64,000 nt of DNA from Sphingomonas donggukensis (GCF_023674425.1 NZ_CP098401.1:806001-870000), one strand, 5' to 3'. Shown: positions 1 through 8,661, counted from the first letter of the stretch. The notes: generated by a model from the letters alone, not told the origin. Translations and numbers: made by a program.

Positions 1-583
1 AGCCGCCGCCCCCGACGACCGCGGCACCGCCGCCGCCCCCGCCGACGATGGCCATTTCGCCGCCCGGGCCCGCATAGGGCGGGGGCAGGGGGGCGCCCTG
101 AGCCGTCTCGACGACGACCCCACCGCCGGTGGTGGTCGTGACGGTCTGGGTGATGATGCAGCGCACGGTGCGACGCGAAGCGCCGCTGCCGACGGTGACC
201 GTGCGATAGCTGCGGCTGGTGCTGCTGCCCGCGGCGTGACCGCCCTCTGCATAATCGGCGCCGGCGCGAGCGCCCGGGCCCATGCCGTGACCTGCGCCCA
301 TGCCATGACCTGCGCCCATGCCGTGACCCGCGCCGCCGCGGTGGGTGGTCGTGACGACGCCGCCTTTCGTCAGCCCGGGGCCGCAATTGATGGGCGCGCG
401 GGCGACAGCGACCGGCTTGCGCACGACGCGGCGCTTCACGACGGCGCGCTTGGCCATCATCGGCTTCGCTGCGAAGTCGCGCTTGGCCTGGACCTGGTCG
501 GCCACGTGCACCGCGCCGCCACCGATAAGGGCGCCGCCGCACGCGCACGCCGCCAATTTTGCGAGAGCCATCCGTACCGACAT
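1..583 (-). CDS. Hypothetical Gly/His/Met-rich exported-type protein (3' end outside window)
   Basis: The reading frame opens at an ATG at 583, preceded by GAGGGAAGAG, and stays open to the left edge, so about 194 residues are visible and the C-terminus is missing. The N-terminus has a short start and an Ala/Gly/Cys-rich stretch (ACACGGALIGGG), which could be a weak export signal. A basic segment follows (KRAVVKRRVVRK). Near residues 84-101 the motif Gly-Met-Gly-Ala-Gly-His is repeated about three times, and a Thr/Gly/Pro-rich tail comes after it. A second in-frame ATG at 571 is an alternative start. I do not recognise a family. The His/Met-rich repeat could bind a metal, but that is a guess from composition only. 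Confidence 0.55.
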   Translation of the reverse strand, partial: MSVRMALAKLAACACGGALIGGGAVHVADQVQAKRDFAAKPMMAKRAVVKRRVVRKPVAVARAPINCGPGLTKGGVVTTTHRGGAGHGMGAGHGMGAGHGMGPGARAGADYAEGGHAAGSSTSRSYRTVTVGSGASRRTVRCIITQTVTTTTGGGVVVETAQGAPLPPPYAGPGGEMAIVGGGGGGAAVVGGGG

Positions 584-987
584 GCTGTCACTCTTCCCTC
601 TGGCGCTGGCCGCCGTCGACCAAATCGAACTTGCTGTGCGCTCCTAGGTAAAAGGGCAGAACAAAGCGTTAAGTGCAACTTCGTTAACCATCATTTTGCG
701 TACGAATATTCAGAAATCGCCGGCTCCGTGCCGGGCGTAATGGTTAATGTACTATTGTTGGACAGAATCGTGATGGCAAAGCCTAGGTATATCCAGTGAT
801 TCCGGGCCGACAGGGCGGATGTTCACCTGCGGGAAATCCATGCTGTGCCATCGATGTCACAGGTCCGCGGCCTTGGGGATTCGTCCGCTTGTGCGACGAA
901 TTGCCCTTAAGTATAGGCGGCGCGGGGTAAAGGCGGTCTCCCGGAGCGCGTCGATGCACTCGGGAAAGACCGGTGTGGAGAGTGGGG
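584..987. other. Intergenic region between divergent genes
   Basis: About 400 bases separate two divergently oriented genes, so promoters for both should lie here. Bases 645-790 are clearly more AT-rich than the surroundings. They hold an inverted repeat, TTAACCAT (684-691) against ATGGTTAA (740-747), and two direct copies of CCTAGGTA (643-650 and 782-789). I could not find a convincing -35/-10 pair on either strand, and no open frame here has a good ribosome-binding site. Confidence 0.4.
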
Positions 988-1455
988 ATGGCAACGGTTC
1001 TTGACGATTCGGGCACTCCGGGGAGCAGCTGGCCTGTTCCCGCAAACGACAGTGTCGAGGGCTATCGGCCGAGCGCCGACGAGCCGTTCATGAGCCTGCG
1101 ACAGCAGGAATATTTCCGCAGCAAGCTGAACGCCTGGAAGGATGCGATCCACCGCGAGGCGACGGGCACGCTGTCCCAGCTCCAGACCGATTCGTTGCGG
1201 GAATCGGACCTGGCCGACCGCGCCACCAGCGAGACCGACTGGTCGATCGAGCTGCGCACCCGCGACCGCCAGCGCAAGCTGATCGCCAAGATCGACGCCG
1301 CGCTGCGCCGCATCGATGACGGCGAATACGGCTATTGCGAAGTGACCGGCGAGCCGATCTCGCTCGGCCGCCTGGAAGCACGGCCGATCGCGACGATGAC
1401 GGTCGAGGCGCAGGAGCGGCACGAGCGTAACGAGCGCGTCTCTCGCGAGGACTGA
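988..1455 (+). CDS. dksA: RNA polymerase-binding transcription factor DksA (single-cysteine type)
   Basis: DksA binds the RNA polymerase secondary channel and, with ppGpp, resets promoter use during starvation. The 155-residue product has the predicted N-terminal coiled-coil (about residues 36-110). Its tip motif DxxDxA is seen as D74-L-A-D77-R-A79, the residues that reach the polymerase active site in E. coli DksA. The C-terminal globular part reads GYCEVTGEPISLGRLEARPIAT. It keeps only one cysteine (C117) of the four that bind zinc in E. coli, as is usual for alphaproteobacterial DksA. The ATG at 988 is chosen over the in-frame GTG at 973 because GGAG (977-980) lies seven bases before it. 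The gene stands alone. Confidence 0.9.
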   Translation: MATVLDDSGTPGSSWPVPANDSVEGYRPSADEPFMSLRQQEYFRSKLNAWKDAIHREATGTLSQLQTDSLRESDLADRATSETDWSIELRTRDRQRKLIAKIDAALRRIDDGEYGYCEVTGEPISLGRLEARPIATMTVEAQERHERNERVSRED

Positions 1456-1563
1456 GCGTACGGCGGTTTCACGCCGACGCCGCCTGGGTGCTTAACGCTT
1501 TCGAAAACGATGCATGGTCTAGTCGCGCGCACCGACCGACCTCTTTCGAGTAGCGTAACCGCG

Positions 1564-1932
1564 ATGGACCAGCCGCCCCGGGATCAGTTTGCAATCGGCA
1601 CCGCCGGCGATGCCAGCGCGCGTGGAAAACCCCGCGACAGCCTGATGCTCACCGCGATGCTGACGGTGCCGGCGATGTCGGCACCGGTGCAGGTGCGCGT
1701 GCGCAACCTGTCGGCGGGCGGGCTGATGGCCGAATATGCCGGACCTGCGACGACCGGCGATGCCGTGACGATCGCATTGCGCGGAGTCGGCGAGGTCGCG
1801 GGCTCGATCGCCTGGGTGGCGGAGGGCCGCGTCGGGGTCGCGTTCGACACTGCAATCGATCCGCTGCTGGCGCGCAAGCCGGTCGCCGTGCGTCCGCGCG
1901 CGGCGGTCCGCCCCAAACTGTCGCCGCTATAA
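1564..1932 (+). CDS. PilZ-domain-like protein
   Basis: This 122-residue protein looks like a stand-alone PilZ domain, the family that binds cyclic di-GMP. Two features support this: an RxxxR motif (R20-G-K-P-R24) near the N-terminus, and a downstream NLSAGG stretch matching the (D/N)xSxxG motif, followed by beta-strand-like segments. The spacing between the motifs is usual for PilZ. The ATG at 1564 is preferred, since an earlier in-frame ATG at 1510 adds a low-complexity leader with no support. No obvious ribosome-binding site precedes either start. The output of the domain (motility, polysaccharide) cannot be read from the context. Confidence 0.6.
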   Translation: MDQPPRDQFAIGTAGDASARGKPRDSLMLTAMLTVPAMSAPVQVRVRNLSAGGLMAEYAGPATTGDAVTIALRGVGEVAGSIAWVAEGRVGVAFDTAIDPLLARKPVAVRPRAAVRPKLSPL

Positions 1933-1933
1933 G

Positions 1934-1958
1934 AAAAAGCCGGCGTCGCTTCGCCGGC
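1934..1958 (-). terminator. Rho-independent terminator for the minus-strand YdcH gene
   Basis: Read on the minus strand, the stem GCCGGCG / CGCCGGC (plus-strand arms 1939-1945 and 1952-1958) with a six-base loop is followed by five T residues. It lies just after the stop of the YdcH gene at 2003. A second GC-rich imperfect hairpin without a T-run lies at about 1963-1996. Confidence 0.65.
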
Positions 1959-2002
1959 GATAGGCACGCCCGGCCGATGTGCGACCGGGCCGTGCCGGCA
2001 GA

Positions 2003-2158
2003 TCAACCGATCGCCAATTCTTCCTTCACGCGCAGCTTGCGCTTCTTGAGGTCGGCGATGATTCCCTGATCGGGAGCGGGCCGTCCCTGTTCGGCGGCGA
2101 TCTTCTCATCGAGCGTGGCATGCTTGGCCTCGAGGGCCGACTGATGCGCGGTCTGCAT
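2003..2158 (-). CDS. YdcH/DUF465 family small protein
   Basis: This is a 51-residue protein of the YdcH (DUF465) family, short helical-hairpin proteins of unknown role common in Proteobacteria. It shows the family pattern: an N-terminal helix (SALEAKHATLDEKIAAE) and a second helix ending in the characteristic DLKKRKLRVKEEL. The ATG at 2158 gives the typical length. The gene faces away from a second YdcH gene at 2294, so the 135 bases between them would hold both promoters. A terminator follows at 1934-1958. Confidence 0.8.
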   Translation of the reverse strand: MQTAHQSALEAKHATLDEKIAAEQGRPAPDQGIIADLKKRKLRVKEELAIG

Positions 2159-2293
2159 GGAAGCGTTCTCCTGCTGTGGTTGCGGGATCACGGAGTAGAA
2201 CACGTCTCCGCCCCCTTGTCGCGTCCGACTTTGGATGCAATCGGTGGGCCGTGCGAAAATCGGCGTCGGGCCGATCGCACCGCCGGGGGACGT

Positions 2294-2491
2294 GTGGACG
2301 AAGCCGAGATTAGGCAACGGATCGAGCATCTGCGCACCGAGCACCGCGACCTCGACGCCGCGACCGCCGCGCTGATGGCCGGCACTTCGCCCGACCAGTT
2401 GCAGATCGCGCGGCTGAAGAAGCGCAAGCTCGCGCTGAAGGACGAAATCGCCCAGCTCGAGGATCTGCTGGTGCCCGACATCATCGCCTGA
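2294..2491 (+). CDS. YdcH/DUF465 family small protein
   Basis: A second YdcH (DUF465) family protein of 65 residues. It shows the paired-helix layout and the signature ARLKKRKLALKDEIAQLE near the C-terminus, parallel to DLKKRKLRVKEEL in the divergent neighbour at 2003-2158. The start chosen is GTG at 2294, after GGGGGA at 2285-2290, because homologous sequence begins there. Upstream in-frame sequence overlaps the intergenic region and is not family-like. The two genes are probably paralogues. Their function is not established. Confidence 0.75.
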   Translation: MDEAEIRQRIEHLRTEHRDLDAATAALMAGTSPDQLQIARLKKRKLALKDEIAQLEDLLVPDIIA

Positions 2492-2608
2492 GGTGTTGAC
2501 GAATCGATCGGCTGCACCGGACCGGGACACTCGTCGTCGATTCTTACAAATCGCTGCCTAGCCCGCCCTGCACCGACATGGCACGATGCGGAGGTTCAGG
2601 GGACGAGC

Positions 2609-3070
2609 ATGATACCAGCGCACACACATTCGCGGCTGCACCGCCGCCTGATCGATTCGCTGTATGTCGAATCGATGCTGCTGGCGGACGAGGCGCGGGG
2701 GTATTTCGACGAAGGGGGGCGCCACGATCGCGCGGGCCTCGATTCGCTCGCGCGCGTCGTGTTCTCGTGCGAATCGATGAAGGTGACGACGCGGCTGATG
2801 CACGTCATCGCCTGGCTGCTGACCCAGCGCGCGATCGCGAACGGCGAATTGCGCGTCGCCGACGCGCTCGACCCGTCGCGCCGCCTGGGCGATGCGCCCG
2901 CCACCGACGAGGACGTGATCAGCCACCTGCCCGATGGCGCGCGCCTGCTGATCGGGGCGAGCATCGACCTCCACCGCCGGGTCGCGCGGTTCGACCGCGC
3001 GCAATCGGCCCCGCGGATGCTGCAGAGCCCGGCGCGGTCGATGATGGACCGACTGGAGATGGCGTTTTAG
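2609..3070 (+). CDS. DUF1465 family protein, RcdA-like
   Basis: A 153-residue helical protein of the DUF1465 family, the family I associate with Caulobacter RcdA, an adaptor that helps deliver CtrA and other substrates to ClpXP protease during the cell cycle. Family-typical segments are SLYVESMLLADEARGYFDE at residues 17-35, a middle VFSCESMKVTTRLMHVIAWLL helix pair and a C-terminal helix. The start follows GGGGACGAG. If this is RcdA, it would act in the cytoplasm in regulated proteolysis. The family call is fairly firm. The function is transferred from Caulobacter and not shown by this sequence. Confidence 0.7.
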   Translation: MIPAHTHSRLHRRLIDSLYVESMLLADEARGYFDEGGRHDRAGLDSLARVVFSCESMKVTTRLMHVIAWLLTQRAIANGELRVADALDPSRRLGDAPATDEDVISHLPDGARLLIGASIDLHRRVARFDRAQSAPRMLQSPARSMMDRLEMAF

Positions 3071-3135
3071 GGGGGCGCAGCCGTCAGTCGCTTGCCGCTA
3101 GCGGTTAGCTGTTAGCCGCGGTTAGCCCCCTCAAT

Positions 3136-3254
3136 CCGTTCGCCTCGAGTAGTCGTCGAGCTTGTCGAGACGACGTATCGCGAGGTGGGTGCCACACGAG
3201 AGCCCTCTCGATACGGGCTCTCGACTACGCTCGATCCCTACTCGAGGCGAACGG
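3136..3254. repeat. Intergenic inverted-repeat element, 119 bp
   Basis: The ends are a perfect 17-bp inverted repeat: CCGTTCGCCTCGAGTAG at 3136-3152 and its reverse complement at 3238-3254. Inside lie a smaller dyad with arms GTCGTC/GACGAC (about 3152-3174) and a 9-bp perfect pair CGAGAGCCC / GGGCTCTCG (3197-3205, 3215-3223). The whole unit could fold into a branched hairpin. It fits a REP-like mobile repeat of sphingomonad intergenic regions. Another copy would be needed to confirm this, and none is in the window. Confidence 0.7.
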
Positions 3255-3288
3255 GTTTTGGATTGGACGGCGCTAGCGCCGACTCGCC

Positions 3289-4248
3289 CTACCCCGCCAC
3301 CCGCGCCTTCGCCGCGCGATATTCCGCCTCCAGCCGATCGACGCGCGCCGCCACCGGCTCGACCTGGTGCACCGCGCCGATGCCCTGGCCCGATCCCCAG
3401 ATGTCCTTCCACGCCTTGGCCTTGCTGCCTTCGTTGCCGCCGAAGTTCATCGTCTTCAGGTCGCCTTCGGGCAGGTTGTCGGGGTCCATGCCCGCCGCCT
3501 CGATCGAGCTACGCAGGTAATTGCCGTGGACCCCGGTGAAGAGGTTCGAATAGACGATGTCGCTCGCGCGGCCTGCGACGATGCCCTGTTTATAGGCGTC
3601 GACGGCATTCGCTTCATCCGTCGCAATGAAGGGCGAGCCGATATAGGCGAGGTCCGCGCCCATCGCCTGTGCCGCCAGCACCGCGCCGCCGTTGGCGATC
3701 GCGCCCGACAGCGCCAGCGGGCCGTCGAACCATTCGCGGATTTCCTGGACGAAGGCGAAGGGGTTGAGCCGCCCGGCGTGCCCGCCCGCGCCAGAGCAGA
3801 CCGCGATAAGCCCGTCCGCGCCTTTCTCGATCGCCTTGTGGGCATGCACGTCGGTGATGACGTCGTGCAGCGTGATCCCGCCCCAGCCGTGGACGACGGT
3901 GTTCAGATCCTCGCGCGCCCCGAGCGACGTGATGACGATCGGCACCTGCCACTTGGCGCAGGTGGCGAGATCGGCCTCCAGCCGGTCGTTCGATTTGTGG
4001 ACGATCTGGTTGACCGCGAACGGCGCGGCGGGCCGGTCGGGATTGTCGCGGTTCCACGCCGCCAGTTCCTCGGTGATGCGGTGCAGCCATTCGTCCAGCA
4101 TCGCCTGTGGCCGTGCGTTCAGCGCCGGGAACGACCCGACGATCCCCGCCTTGCACTGCGCGATCACCAGATCGGGCCCGGAAATGATGAACAGCGGCGA
4201 CCCGATCACGGGCAGGCGCAGGCGGTCGAACAGCGGAGGGAGAGCCAT
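3289..4248 (-). CDS. Nitronate monooxygenase (2-nitropropane dioxygenase family)
   Basis: A 319-residue FMN-dependent TIM-barrel enzyme that oxidises alkyl nitronates to carbonyl compounds and nitrite in the cytoplasm. The N-terminus (LRLPVIGSPLFIISGPDLVIAQ) matches the family. The barrel contains SLGAREDLNTVVHGWG, the glycine-rich CSGAGGHAG near the flavin phosphate site and LSGAIANGGAVLAAQAMGADLAYIGSPF, which carry the usual FMN-binding glycines. The ATG at 4248 is chosen because homology begins there. The gene is isolated between an inverted-repeat element and the divergent M1 peptidase gene. The physiological substrate is unknown, as some members act on other flavin substrates. Confidence 0.85.
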   Translation of the reverse strand: MALPPLFDRLRLPVIGSPLFIISGPDLVIAQCKAGIVGSFPALNARPQAMLDEWLHRITEELAAWNRDNPDRPAAPFAVNQIVHKSNDRLEADLATCAKWQVPIVITSLGAREDLNTVVHGWGGITLHDVITDVHAHKAIEKGADGLIAVCSGAGGHAGRLNPFAFVQEIREWFDGPLALSGAIANGGAVLAAQAMGADLAYIGSPFIATDEANAVDAYKQGIVAGRASDIVYSNLFTGVHGNYLRSSIEAAGMDPDNLPEGDLKTMNFGGNEGSKAKAWKDIWGSGQGIGAVHQVEPVAARVDRLEAEYRAAKARVAG

Positions 4249-4385
4249 GTTGGTTTCATAGCGCAACCGAAATGGCTGTCCAGCATAGGTAGCGTGCGGC
4301 TGGCGACATGACGGAGTGTGTCGCGGTTGCGTCGAACCGTGTCCGGGCGCAGGACATGCGGCAATCAAGTCACTGGAGTCGCTGC

Positions 4386-6962
4386 ATGAAGAAGCTCGCC
4401 GTTGCCGCCCTGATGCTCACCGCCTCGTCGCCCGCTCTCGCCCAGGGGCAATTGCCGCGCACGGTCGTGCCGGTCAGCTACGACATCCGCGTCGAACCGA
4501 ACGCGCAGGCGATGACGTTTTCCGGCAGCGAGACGATCCTGGTGCGCGTGACCGCGCCGACGCGGACGATCGTGCTGAACGCCGCCGACCTCGACGTGAC
4601 GCTGGCGACCTTCGACGGCCAGCAGGTGAAGGTCGCGACCGATGCCGCGACCCAGCGGCTGACGGTCACGCTGCCGCGTGCCGCCAGCGTCGGCAACCAC
4701 CGGCTGGCGTTCGGCTGGTCGGGCAAGATCAACACCTCTGCCGCCGGGCTGTTCGCGATCGATTACGCCGATCCCGATGGCAAGAAGCAGCGGATGCTCG
4801 CCACCCAGTTCGAAGCGCCCGACGCGCGCCGCTTCGCGCCGATGTGGGACGAGCCGTCGTTCAAGGCGAAGTTCACGCTCGCGGCGGTCGCGCCGAAGGG
4901 GCAGCTGGCGTTTTCGAACATGCCCGCGCGTGTGACGAAGCTGGCCGGTGACAAGCAGCTCTACACGTTCGCCGAGAGTCCGATCATGTCGAGCTACCTC
5001 CTGTACCTCGGCATGGGGGAAGTCGAGCGCAAGACGATCATGGCCGGCAAGACCGAGATCGGCGTCATCACCCGCAAGGGCGTGGTCGACCAGGGCGATT
5101 ACGCGCTGAAGGCGGCGAAGGATCTGCTCGGCTATTACAACAATTACTTCGGCGTCGCGTATCCGCTGCCCAAGATGGACATGATCGCGGGGCCGGGATC
5201 GTCGCAATTCTTCGGCGCGATGGAGAATTGGGGCGCGATCTTCTATTTCGAGCCCGAGCTGCTGTTCGACGCCAAGCGCGCGTCGGTCAGCAACCAGCAG
5301 CGCATCTATTCGGTGGTCGCGCACGAGATGGCGCACCAGTGGTTCGGCGACCTCGTCACCATGCGCTGGTGGGACGATCTGTGGCTGAACGAGGGGTTCG
5401 CGAGCTGGATGGAGGGCAAGGCCACCAGCGACCTCAATCCGCAGTGGCAGTACGCCGACGCCAATGTCGGCAGCGAGCGTGAGGCCGCGCTGCGCCTCGA
5501 CGCGACCGCGGCGACGCATCCCGTGATCCGCAAGGTCGAAACCGTCGACCAGATCGGCGAGGCGTTCGACACGATCACCTACCAGAAGGGGCAGGCCGTC
5601 ATCGGCATGCTGGAAAGCACCGTCGGCGAGACGAAGTTCCGCGACGGCGTCCGCCGCTACATGGCCAAGTACAAGTACAACAACACCGTCACCGACCAGC
5701 TGTGGGCCGAGGTGTCCGCCGCATCGGGCCGCGATGTCGCGCCGTTCATGCACGACTTCACGTTGCAGGGCGGCGTGCCGCTGATCAGTGTCGCGAACAT
5801 CGCGTGTGCGGGCGGGCGGACGACCGCGCGCTTCACCCAGACGCGCTTCGGCCTGGATGCCGCGTCGAAGACGCCGCAGACGTGGCGGGTGCCGGTCGGC
5901 ATGTCGGTGCTGGGCGGAGTGGCCGCATCGAGGGAGATCCGGGGCGCGACCGCGCAGGCGGGCAGTGTCGCCGGCTGCGGCACGCTCGTCGTCAATCCGG
6001 GCAAGGCGGGATATTACCGCGTCCGTTACGACGCCGCCGGCCATAGCGCGATCGTTCGCGATTTCGGGCGGTTGGCAGTGGCCGACCAGCTCGGCACGCT
6101 CGGCGACGACATGGCGCTGGGCTATAGCGGCGACCAGGACCTGGCGCGCTATTTCGAGACGCTGGACGCTGTGTCGCCGCAGTCCAATTCGCTGGTGTGG
6201 ACGATGGTGACCGGGCAGATGGCGCGGCTGGCCGACCTGTACGACGGCACGCCGCTCGGCGAGAGGCTGAAGGCGAAGACGCTGGCACAGCTGGCGCCTG
6301 CGCTCGACCGCGTCGGGCTGGAGCCGAAGCGCGGCGATTCGGCGGTCGACACCAATCTGCGCGAGACGCTGGTGGCGGCACTGGGCGCGGCGGGCGACCC
6401 GCGCGTCCTGACGGCGTCGCGACGCTACGTCGGCAATCTCGGCAGCGACATGGCGAAGATCCCGCCGGCGGTGCGCGCACCGATCCTGCGCACGTTCGCC
6501 GCCAATGCGAGCATCGGCGAATGGGAGGCGTTGCTGAAAGCGACCCGCGCCGAGAACAATCCGGTGATCCGCAACCAGTATATCGGCCTGCTCGGCAGCG
6601 CGAACGATCCGATGCTGGCGCAGCGCGCGCTCGATTTGGTGAAGGCAAGCGAGTTCACCGACCCGCAGCGTATCAGCCTGCTGGCGGCGGTGGCGGGGCG
6701 GCATCCCGACATGGCCTTCGATTTCGCCAGCGCCAATGCGGCGACGATCAACCCGCTGCTGGAGACGAGCTCGCGCTCGAGCTTCATCGTGCAGCTGGGC
6801 GGGCGCTCGAACGACCCGGCGATGATCGGCAAGATCCAGAAGTTCGCGCAGACCCTGCCGGCGGGATCGCGCGGGCCGGCGGACCGAACGATCAACTCGA
6901 TCCGCAACCGCGCGGTCTTCGCCGACCGGCTGCGCCCGGCGGTGACGAAATGGGCTGAGTGA
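4386..6962 (+). CDS. Secreted M1 family zinc aminopeptidase
   Basis: An 858-residue metallopeptidase that removes N-terminal amino acids from peptides. It starts with a clear signal peptide (MKKLAVAALMLTASSPALAQ), so it acts in the periplasm or outside the cell, unlike cytoplasmic PepN. The exopeptidase motif GAMEN is at residues 277-281. The zinc site is HEMAH (313-317) with the third ligand E336 in NEGFASW, giving the expected HExxH-x18-E spacing. The C-terminal half is the helical ERAP1-like domain. GGAG at 4375-4378 supports the ATG at 4386 over upstream in-frame starts. The gene is probably monocistronic, since a repeat element follows. Confidence 0.93.
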   Translation: MKKLAVAALMLTASSPALAQGQLPRTVVPVSYDIRVEPNAQAMTFSGSETILVRVTAPTRTIVLNAADLDVTLATFDGQQVKVATDAATQRLTVTLPRAASVGNHRLAFGWSGKINTSAAGLFAIDYADPDGKKQRMLATQFEAPDARRFAPMWDEPSFKAKFTLAAVAPKGQLAFSNMPARVTKLAGDKQLYTFAESPIMSSYLLYLGMGEVERKTIMAGKTEIGVITRKGVVDQGDYALKAAKDLLGYYNNYFGVAYPLPKMDMIAGPGSSQFFGAMENWGAIFYFEPELLFDAKRASVSNQQRIYSVVAHEMAHQWFGDLVTMRWWDDLWLNEGFASWMEGKATSDLNPQWQYADANVGSEREAALRLDATAATHPVIRKVETVDQIGEAFDTITYQKGQAVIGMLESTVGETKFRDGVRRYMAKYKYNNTVTDQLWAEVSAASGRDVAPFMHDFTLQGGVPLISVANIACAGGRTTARFTQTRFGLDAASKTPQTWRVPVGMSVLGGVAASREIRGATAQAGSVAGCGTLVVNPGKAGYYRVRYDAAGHSAIVRDFGRLAVADQLGTLGDDMALGYSGDQDLARYFETLDAVSPQSNSLVWTMVTGQMARLADLYDGTPLGERLKAKTLAQLAPALDRVGLEPKRGDSAVDTNLRETLVAALGAAGDPRVLTASRRYVGNLGSDMAKIPPAVRAPILRTFAANASIGEWEALLKATRAENNPVIRNQYIGLLGSANDPMLAQRALDLVKASEFTDPQRISLLAAVAGRHPDMAFDFASANAATINPLLETSSRSSFIVQLGGRSNDPAMIGKIQKFAQTLPAGSRGPADRTINSIRNRAVFADRLRPAVTKWAE

Positions 6963-6965
6963 GGC

Positions 6966-7092
6966 GATCCTCCCCGGAACGGGGAGGGGAGTCGTCAAAG
7001 GCGGTGGAGGGGGCGGGCCGCACGTGGCGTGCTGGTGGACAGCCCCCTCCGTCAGTGCTTTGCACTGCCACCTCCCCGTGCCGGGGAGGATT
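6966..7092. repeat. Intergenic inverted-repeat element, about 127 bp
   Basis: The two halves are imperfect reverse complements of about 50 bases each. The left outer arm reads ATCCTCCCCGGAACGGGGAG and the right arm is its near complement ending GTGCCGGGGAGGAT. Inner segments GGAGGGGGC and GCCCCCTCC also pair. It lies between two converging genes, so it may also act as a bidirectional transcription stop, although no T-run is present. Sequence of this kind (CTCCCCGGCACGGGGAGGTG) is, to my recollection, a frequent sphingomonad intergenic repeat. Confidence 0.7.
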
Positions 7093-7096
7093 CTAG

Positions 7097-7621
7097 TCAG
7101 CCGACGCGCTTCAGCCCGTTCGCATACTCACGCGCCTTCGCCACATAGACGCGCGCCGAAGCCAGCAGCATCGCCTTCGCCGCGTCGTCGAGCGTCCGCA
7201 CTGCCCGCGCGGGGCTGCCGACGATCAGGCTGCCGGCGGGAAATATCTTGCCTTCGGTCACCAATGCGCCGGCGCCGACGATGCAATCCTCGCCGATCAC
7301 CGCGCGGTTGAGGACGATCGCGCCCATGCCGATCAGCGATCGTGCGCCGACCATACAGCCGTGAAGGATCGCGTGATGGCCGACCGTCACGTCCTCACCG
7401 ACGGTCAGCGGCGCGCCAGGGTCGCTGTGGAGCGCCGCGCCCTCCTGCACGTTGCTGCGTCCGCCGATCAGGATCGGGGTGTTGTCCCCGCGGATCACCG
7501 AGCCGAACCACACGCTCGCCTGACCGCCCAGGTGGACGTCGCCGATCAGGTCGGCGCTCGGCGCGACCCAGGCGTCGGTGCCTAGCACGGGTGCCTTGCC
7601 GTCGAATTCGTAGAGCGGCAT
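7097..7621 (-). CDS. Gamma-carbonic anhydrase family protein (hexapeptide-repeat)
   Basis: A 174-residue left-handed beta-helix protein of the gamma-carbonic anhydrase/YrdA type. Hexapeptide repeats run from about residue 20 to 140. Candidate zinc ligands are present in the expected order: the His in AALHSD and those in VGHHAILHG. Many family members bind zinc but have little measured anhydrase activity, so the reaction is uncertain. The gene is the last of a minus-strand operon after the DUF47 and Pit phosphate transporter genes, 19 bases after the transporter stop. The functional link is not obvious. Confidence 0.85.
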   Translation of the reverse strand: MPLYEFDGKAPVLGTDAWVAPSADLIGDVHLGGQASVWFGSVIRGDNTPILIGGRSNVQEGAALHSDPGAPLTVGEDVTVGHHAILHGCMVGARSLIGMGAIVLNRAVIGEDCIVGAGALVTEGKIFPAGSLIVGSPARAVRTLDDAAKAMLLASARVYVAKAREYANGLKRVG

Positions 7622-7640
7622 CGGCGTCGTTTCCTCCAGA

Positions 7641-8648
7641 TCAGCGCAGCCCCGGAATCAGTTCCGCCAGCCAATATCCCCCCGCCGCCATCGCCGCCGC
7701 GGCCGGGATCGTGACGAACCAGGCGAAGACGATGTTGCTGGCGACGGCCCAGCGCACCGCGGTCAGCCGCCGCGCCGCGCCGACGCCGACGATCGCACCG
7801 GTGATGGTGTGGGTGGTCGATACCGGGATGCCGAGGTGGGTCGCCCCGAACAGCGTGATGGCGCCGCCGGTTTCCGCGGCGAACCCCTGCGCCGGGGTCA
7901 GCCGCGTGATCTTCGACCCCATCGTGTGGACGATCCGCCACCCGCCCGACATCGTGCCGAGCGCGATGGCGACGTAGCAAGCGATCGCGACCCAGAAGGG
8001 AACGGCGAACTGCCCCTCGATCATGCCCTGCGAATACAGCAGCGCGGTGATGATCCCCATCGTCTTCTGCGCGTCGTTGCCGCCGTGCCCGAGCGAATAC
8101 ATCGCCGCGGACACGAGCTGGAGCTTGCGGAACCGCTTGTCGACGCCGAGCGGGGTCAGCTTCAGGCTGGTCCATGCGACGACGAGCACGAGCAGCAGCG
8201 CGAGGATCAGGCCGATCGCGGGCGAGATGAAGATCGCGGCCACCGTCTTGATGACGCCGGGCCACACGATCGGGTCCAGCCCGGCCTTGGTGATCGTGGC
8301 ACCGAGCAGTCCGCCGACCAGCGCGTGGCTTGACGACGACGGAATGCCCTTGATCCAGGTGATGACGTTCCACGCGATCGCGCCGACCAGCGCGCCGAAG
8401 ATGACGCGCGGATCGATGATGTCGGCGGACACGATCCCCGATCCCACCGTCTTCGCCACCGCGGTGCCGAACACGAAATAGGCCGTGAAGTTGAAGAATG
8501 CCGCCCAGACGACGGCAACAACCGGCGACAGCACGCGGGTGGCGACGACGGTGGCGATCGAGTTGGCCGCGTCGTGCAGGCCGTTCAGGAAATCGAACAG
8601 CAGCGCGACGACGATCAGGAAGACCAGCAGGGTGAAGGAGATGGTCAT
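7641..8648 (-). CDS. pit: Inorganic phosphate transporter, PiT family
   Basis: A 335-residue integral membrane protein with about ten hydrophobic segments, of the PiT family that moves metal-phosphate complexes with protons or sodium across the inner membrane. The duplicated family signature is visible: [23 protein letters not shown] near the N-terminus and [24 protein letters not shown] in the middle, each with the conserved G-H-D/G-N-D-A type motif. It lies 13 bases downstream of the DUF47 gene, the usual partner of Pit. This pairing suggests low-affinity phosphate uptake with DUF47 as a regulatory subunit. Confidence 0.92.
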   Translation of the reverse strand: MTISFTLLVFLIVVALLFDFLNGLHDAANSIATVVATRVLSPVVAVVWAAFFNFTAYFVFGTAVAKTVGSGIVSADIIDPRVIFGALVGAIAWNVITWIKGIPSSSSHALVGGLLGATITKAGLDPIVWPGVIKTVAAIFISPAIGLILALLLVLVVAWTSLKLTPLGVDKRFRKLQLVSAAMYSLGHGGNDAQKTMGIITALLYSQGMIEGQFAVPFWVAIACYVAIALGTMSGGWRIVHTMGSKITRLTPAQGFAAETGGAITLFGATHLGIPVSTTHTITGAIVGVGAARRLTAVRWAVASNIVFAWFVTIPAAAAMAAGGYWLAELIPGLR

Positions 8649-8661
8649 GGCCGGGCGCGCG

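Noticed and set aside
660..700. CtrA binding site (TTAA-N7-TTAA) near GTTAACC
   Set aside because: The two TTAA boxes are 11 bases apart, not seven.
4365..6998. Very long open frame on the minus strand opposite the M1 peptidase (about 880 codons)
   Set aside because: Composition is Arg/Ala/His-rich shadow sequence of a GC-rich gene. It has no domain, and the plus-strand gene has clear catalytic motifs.
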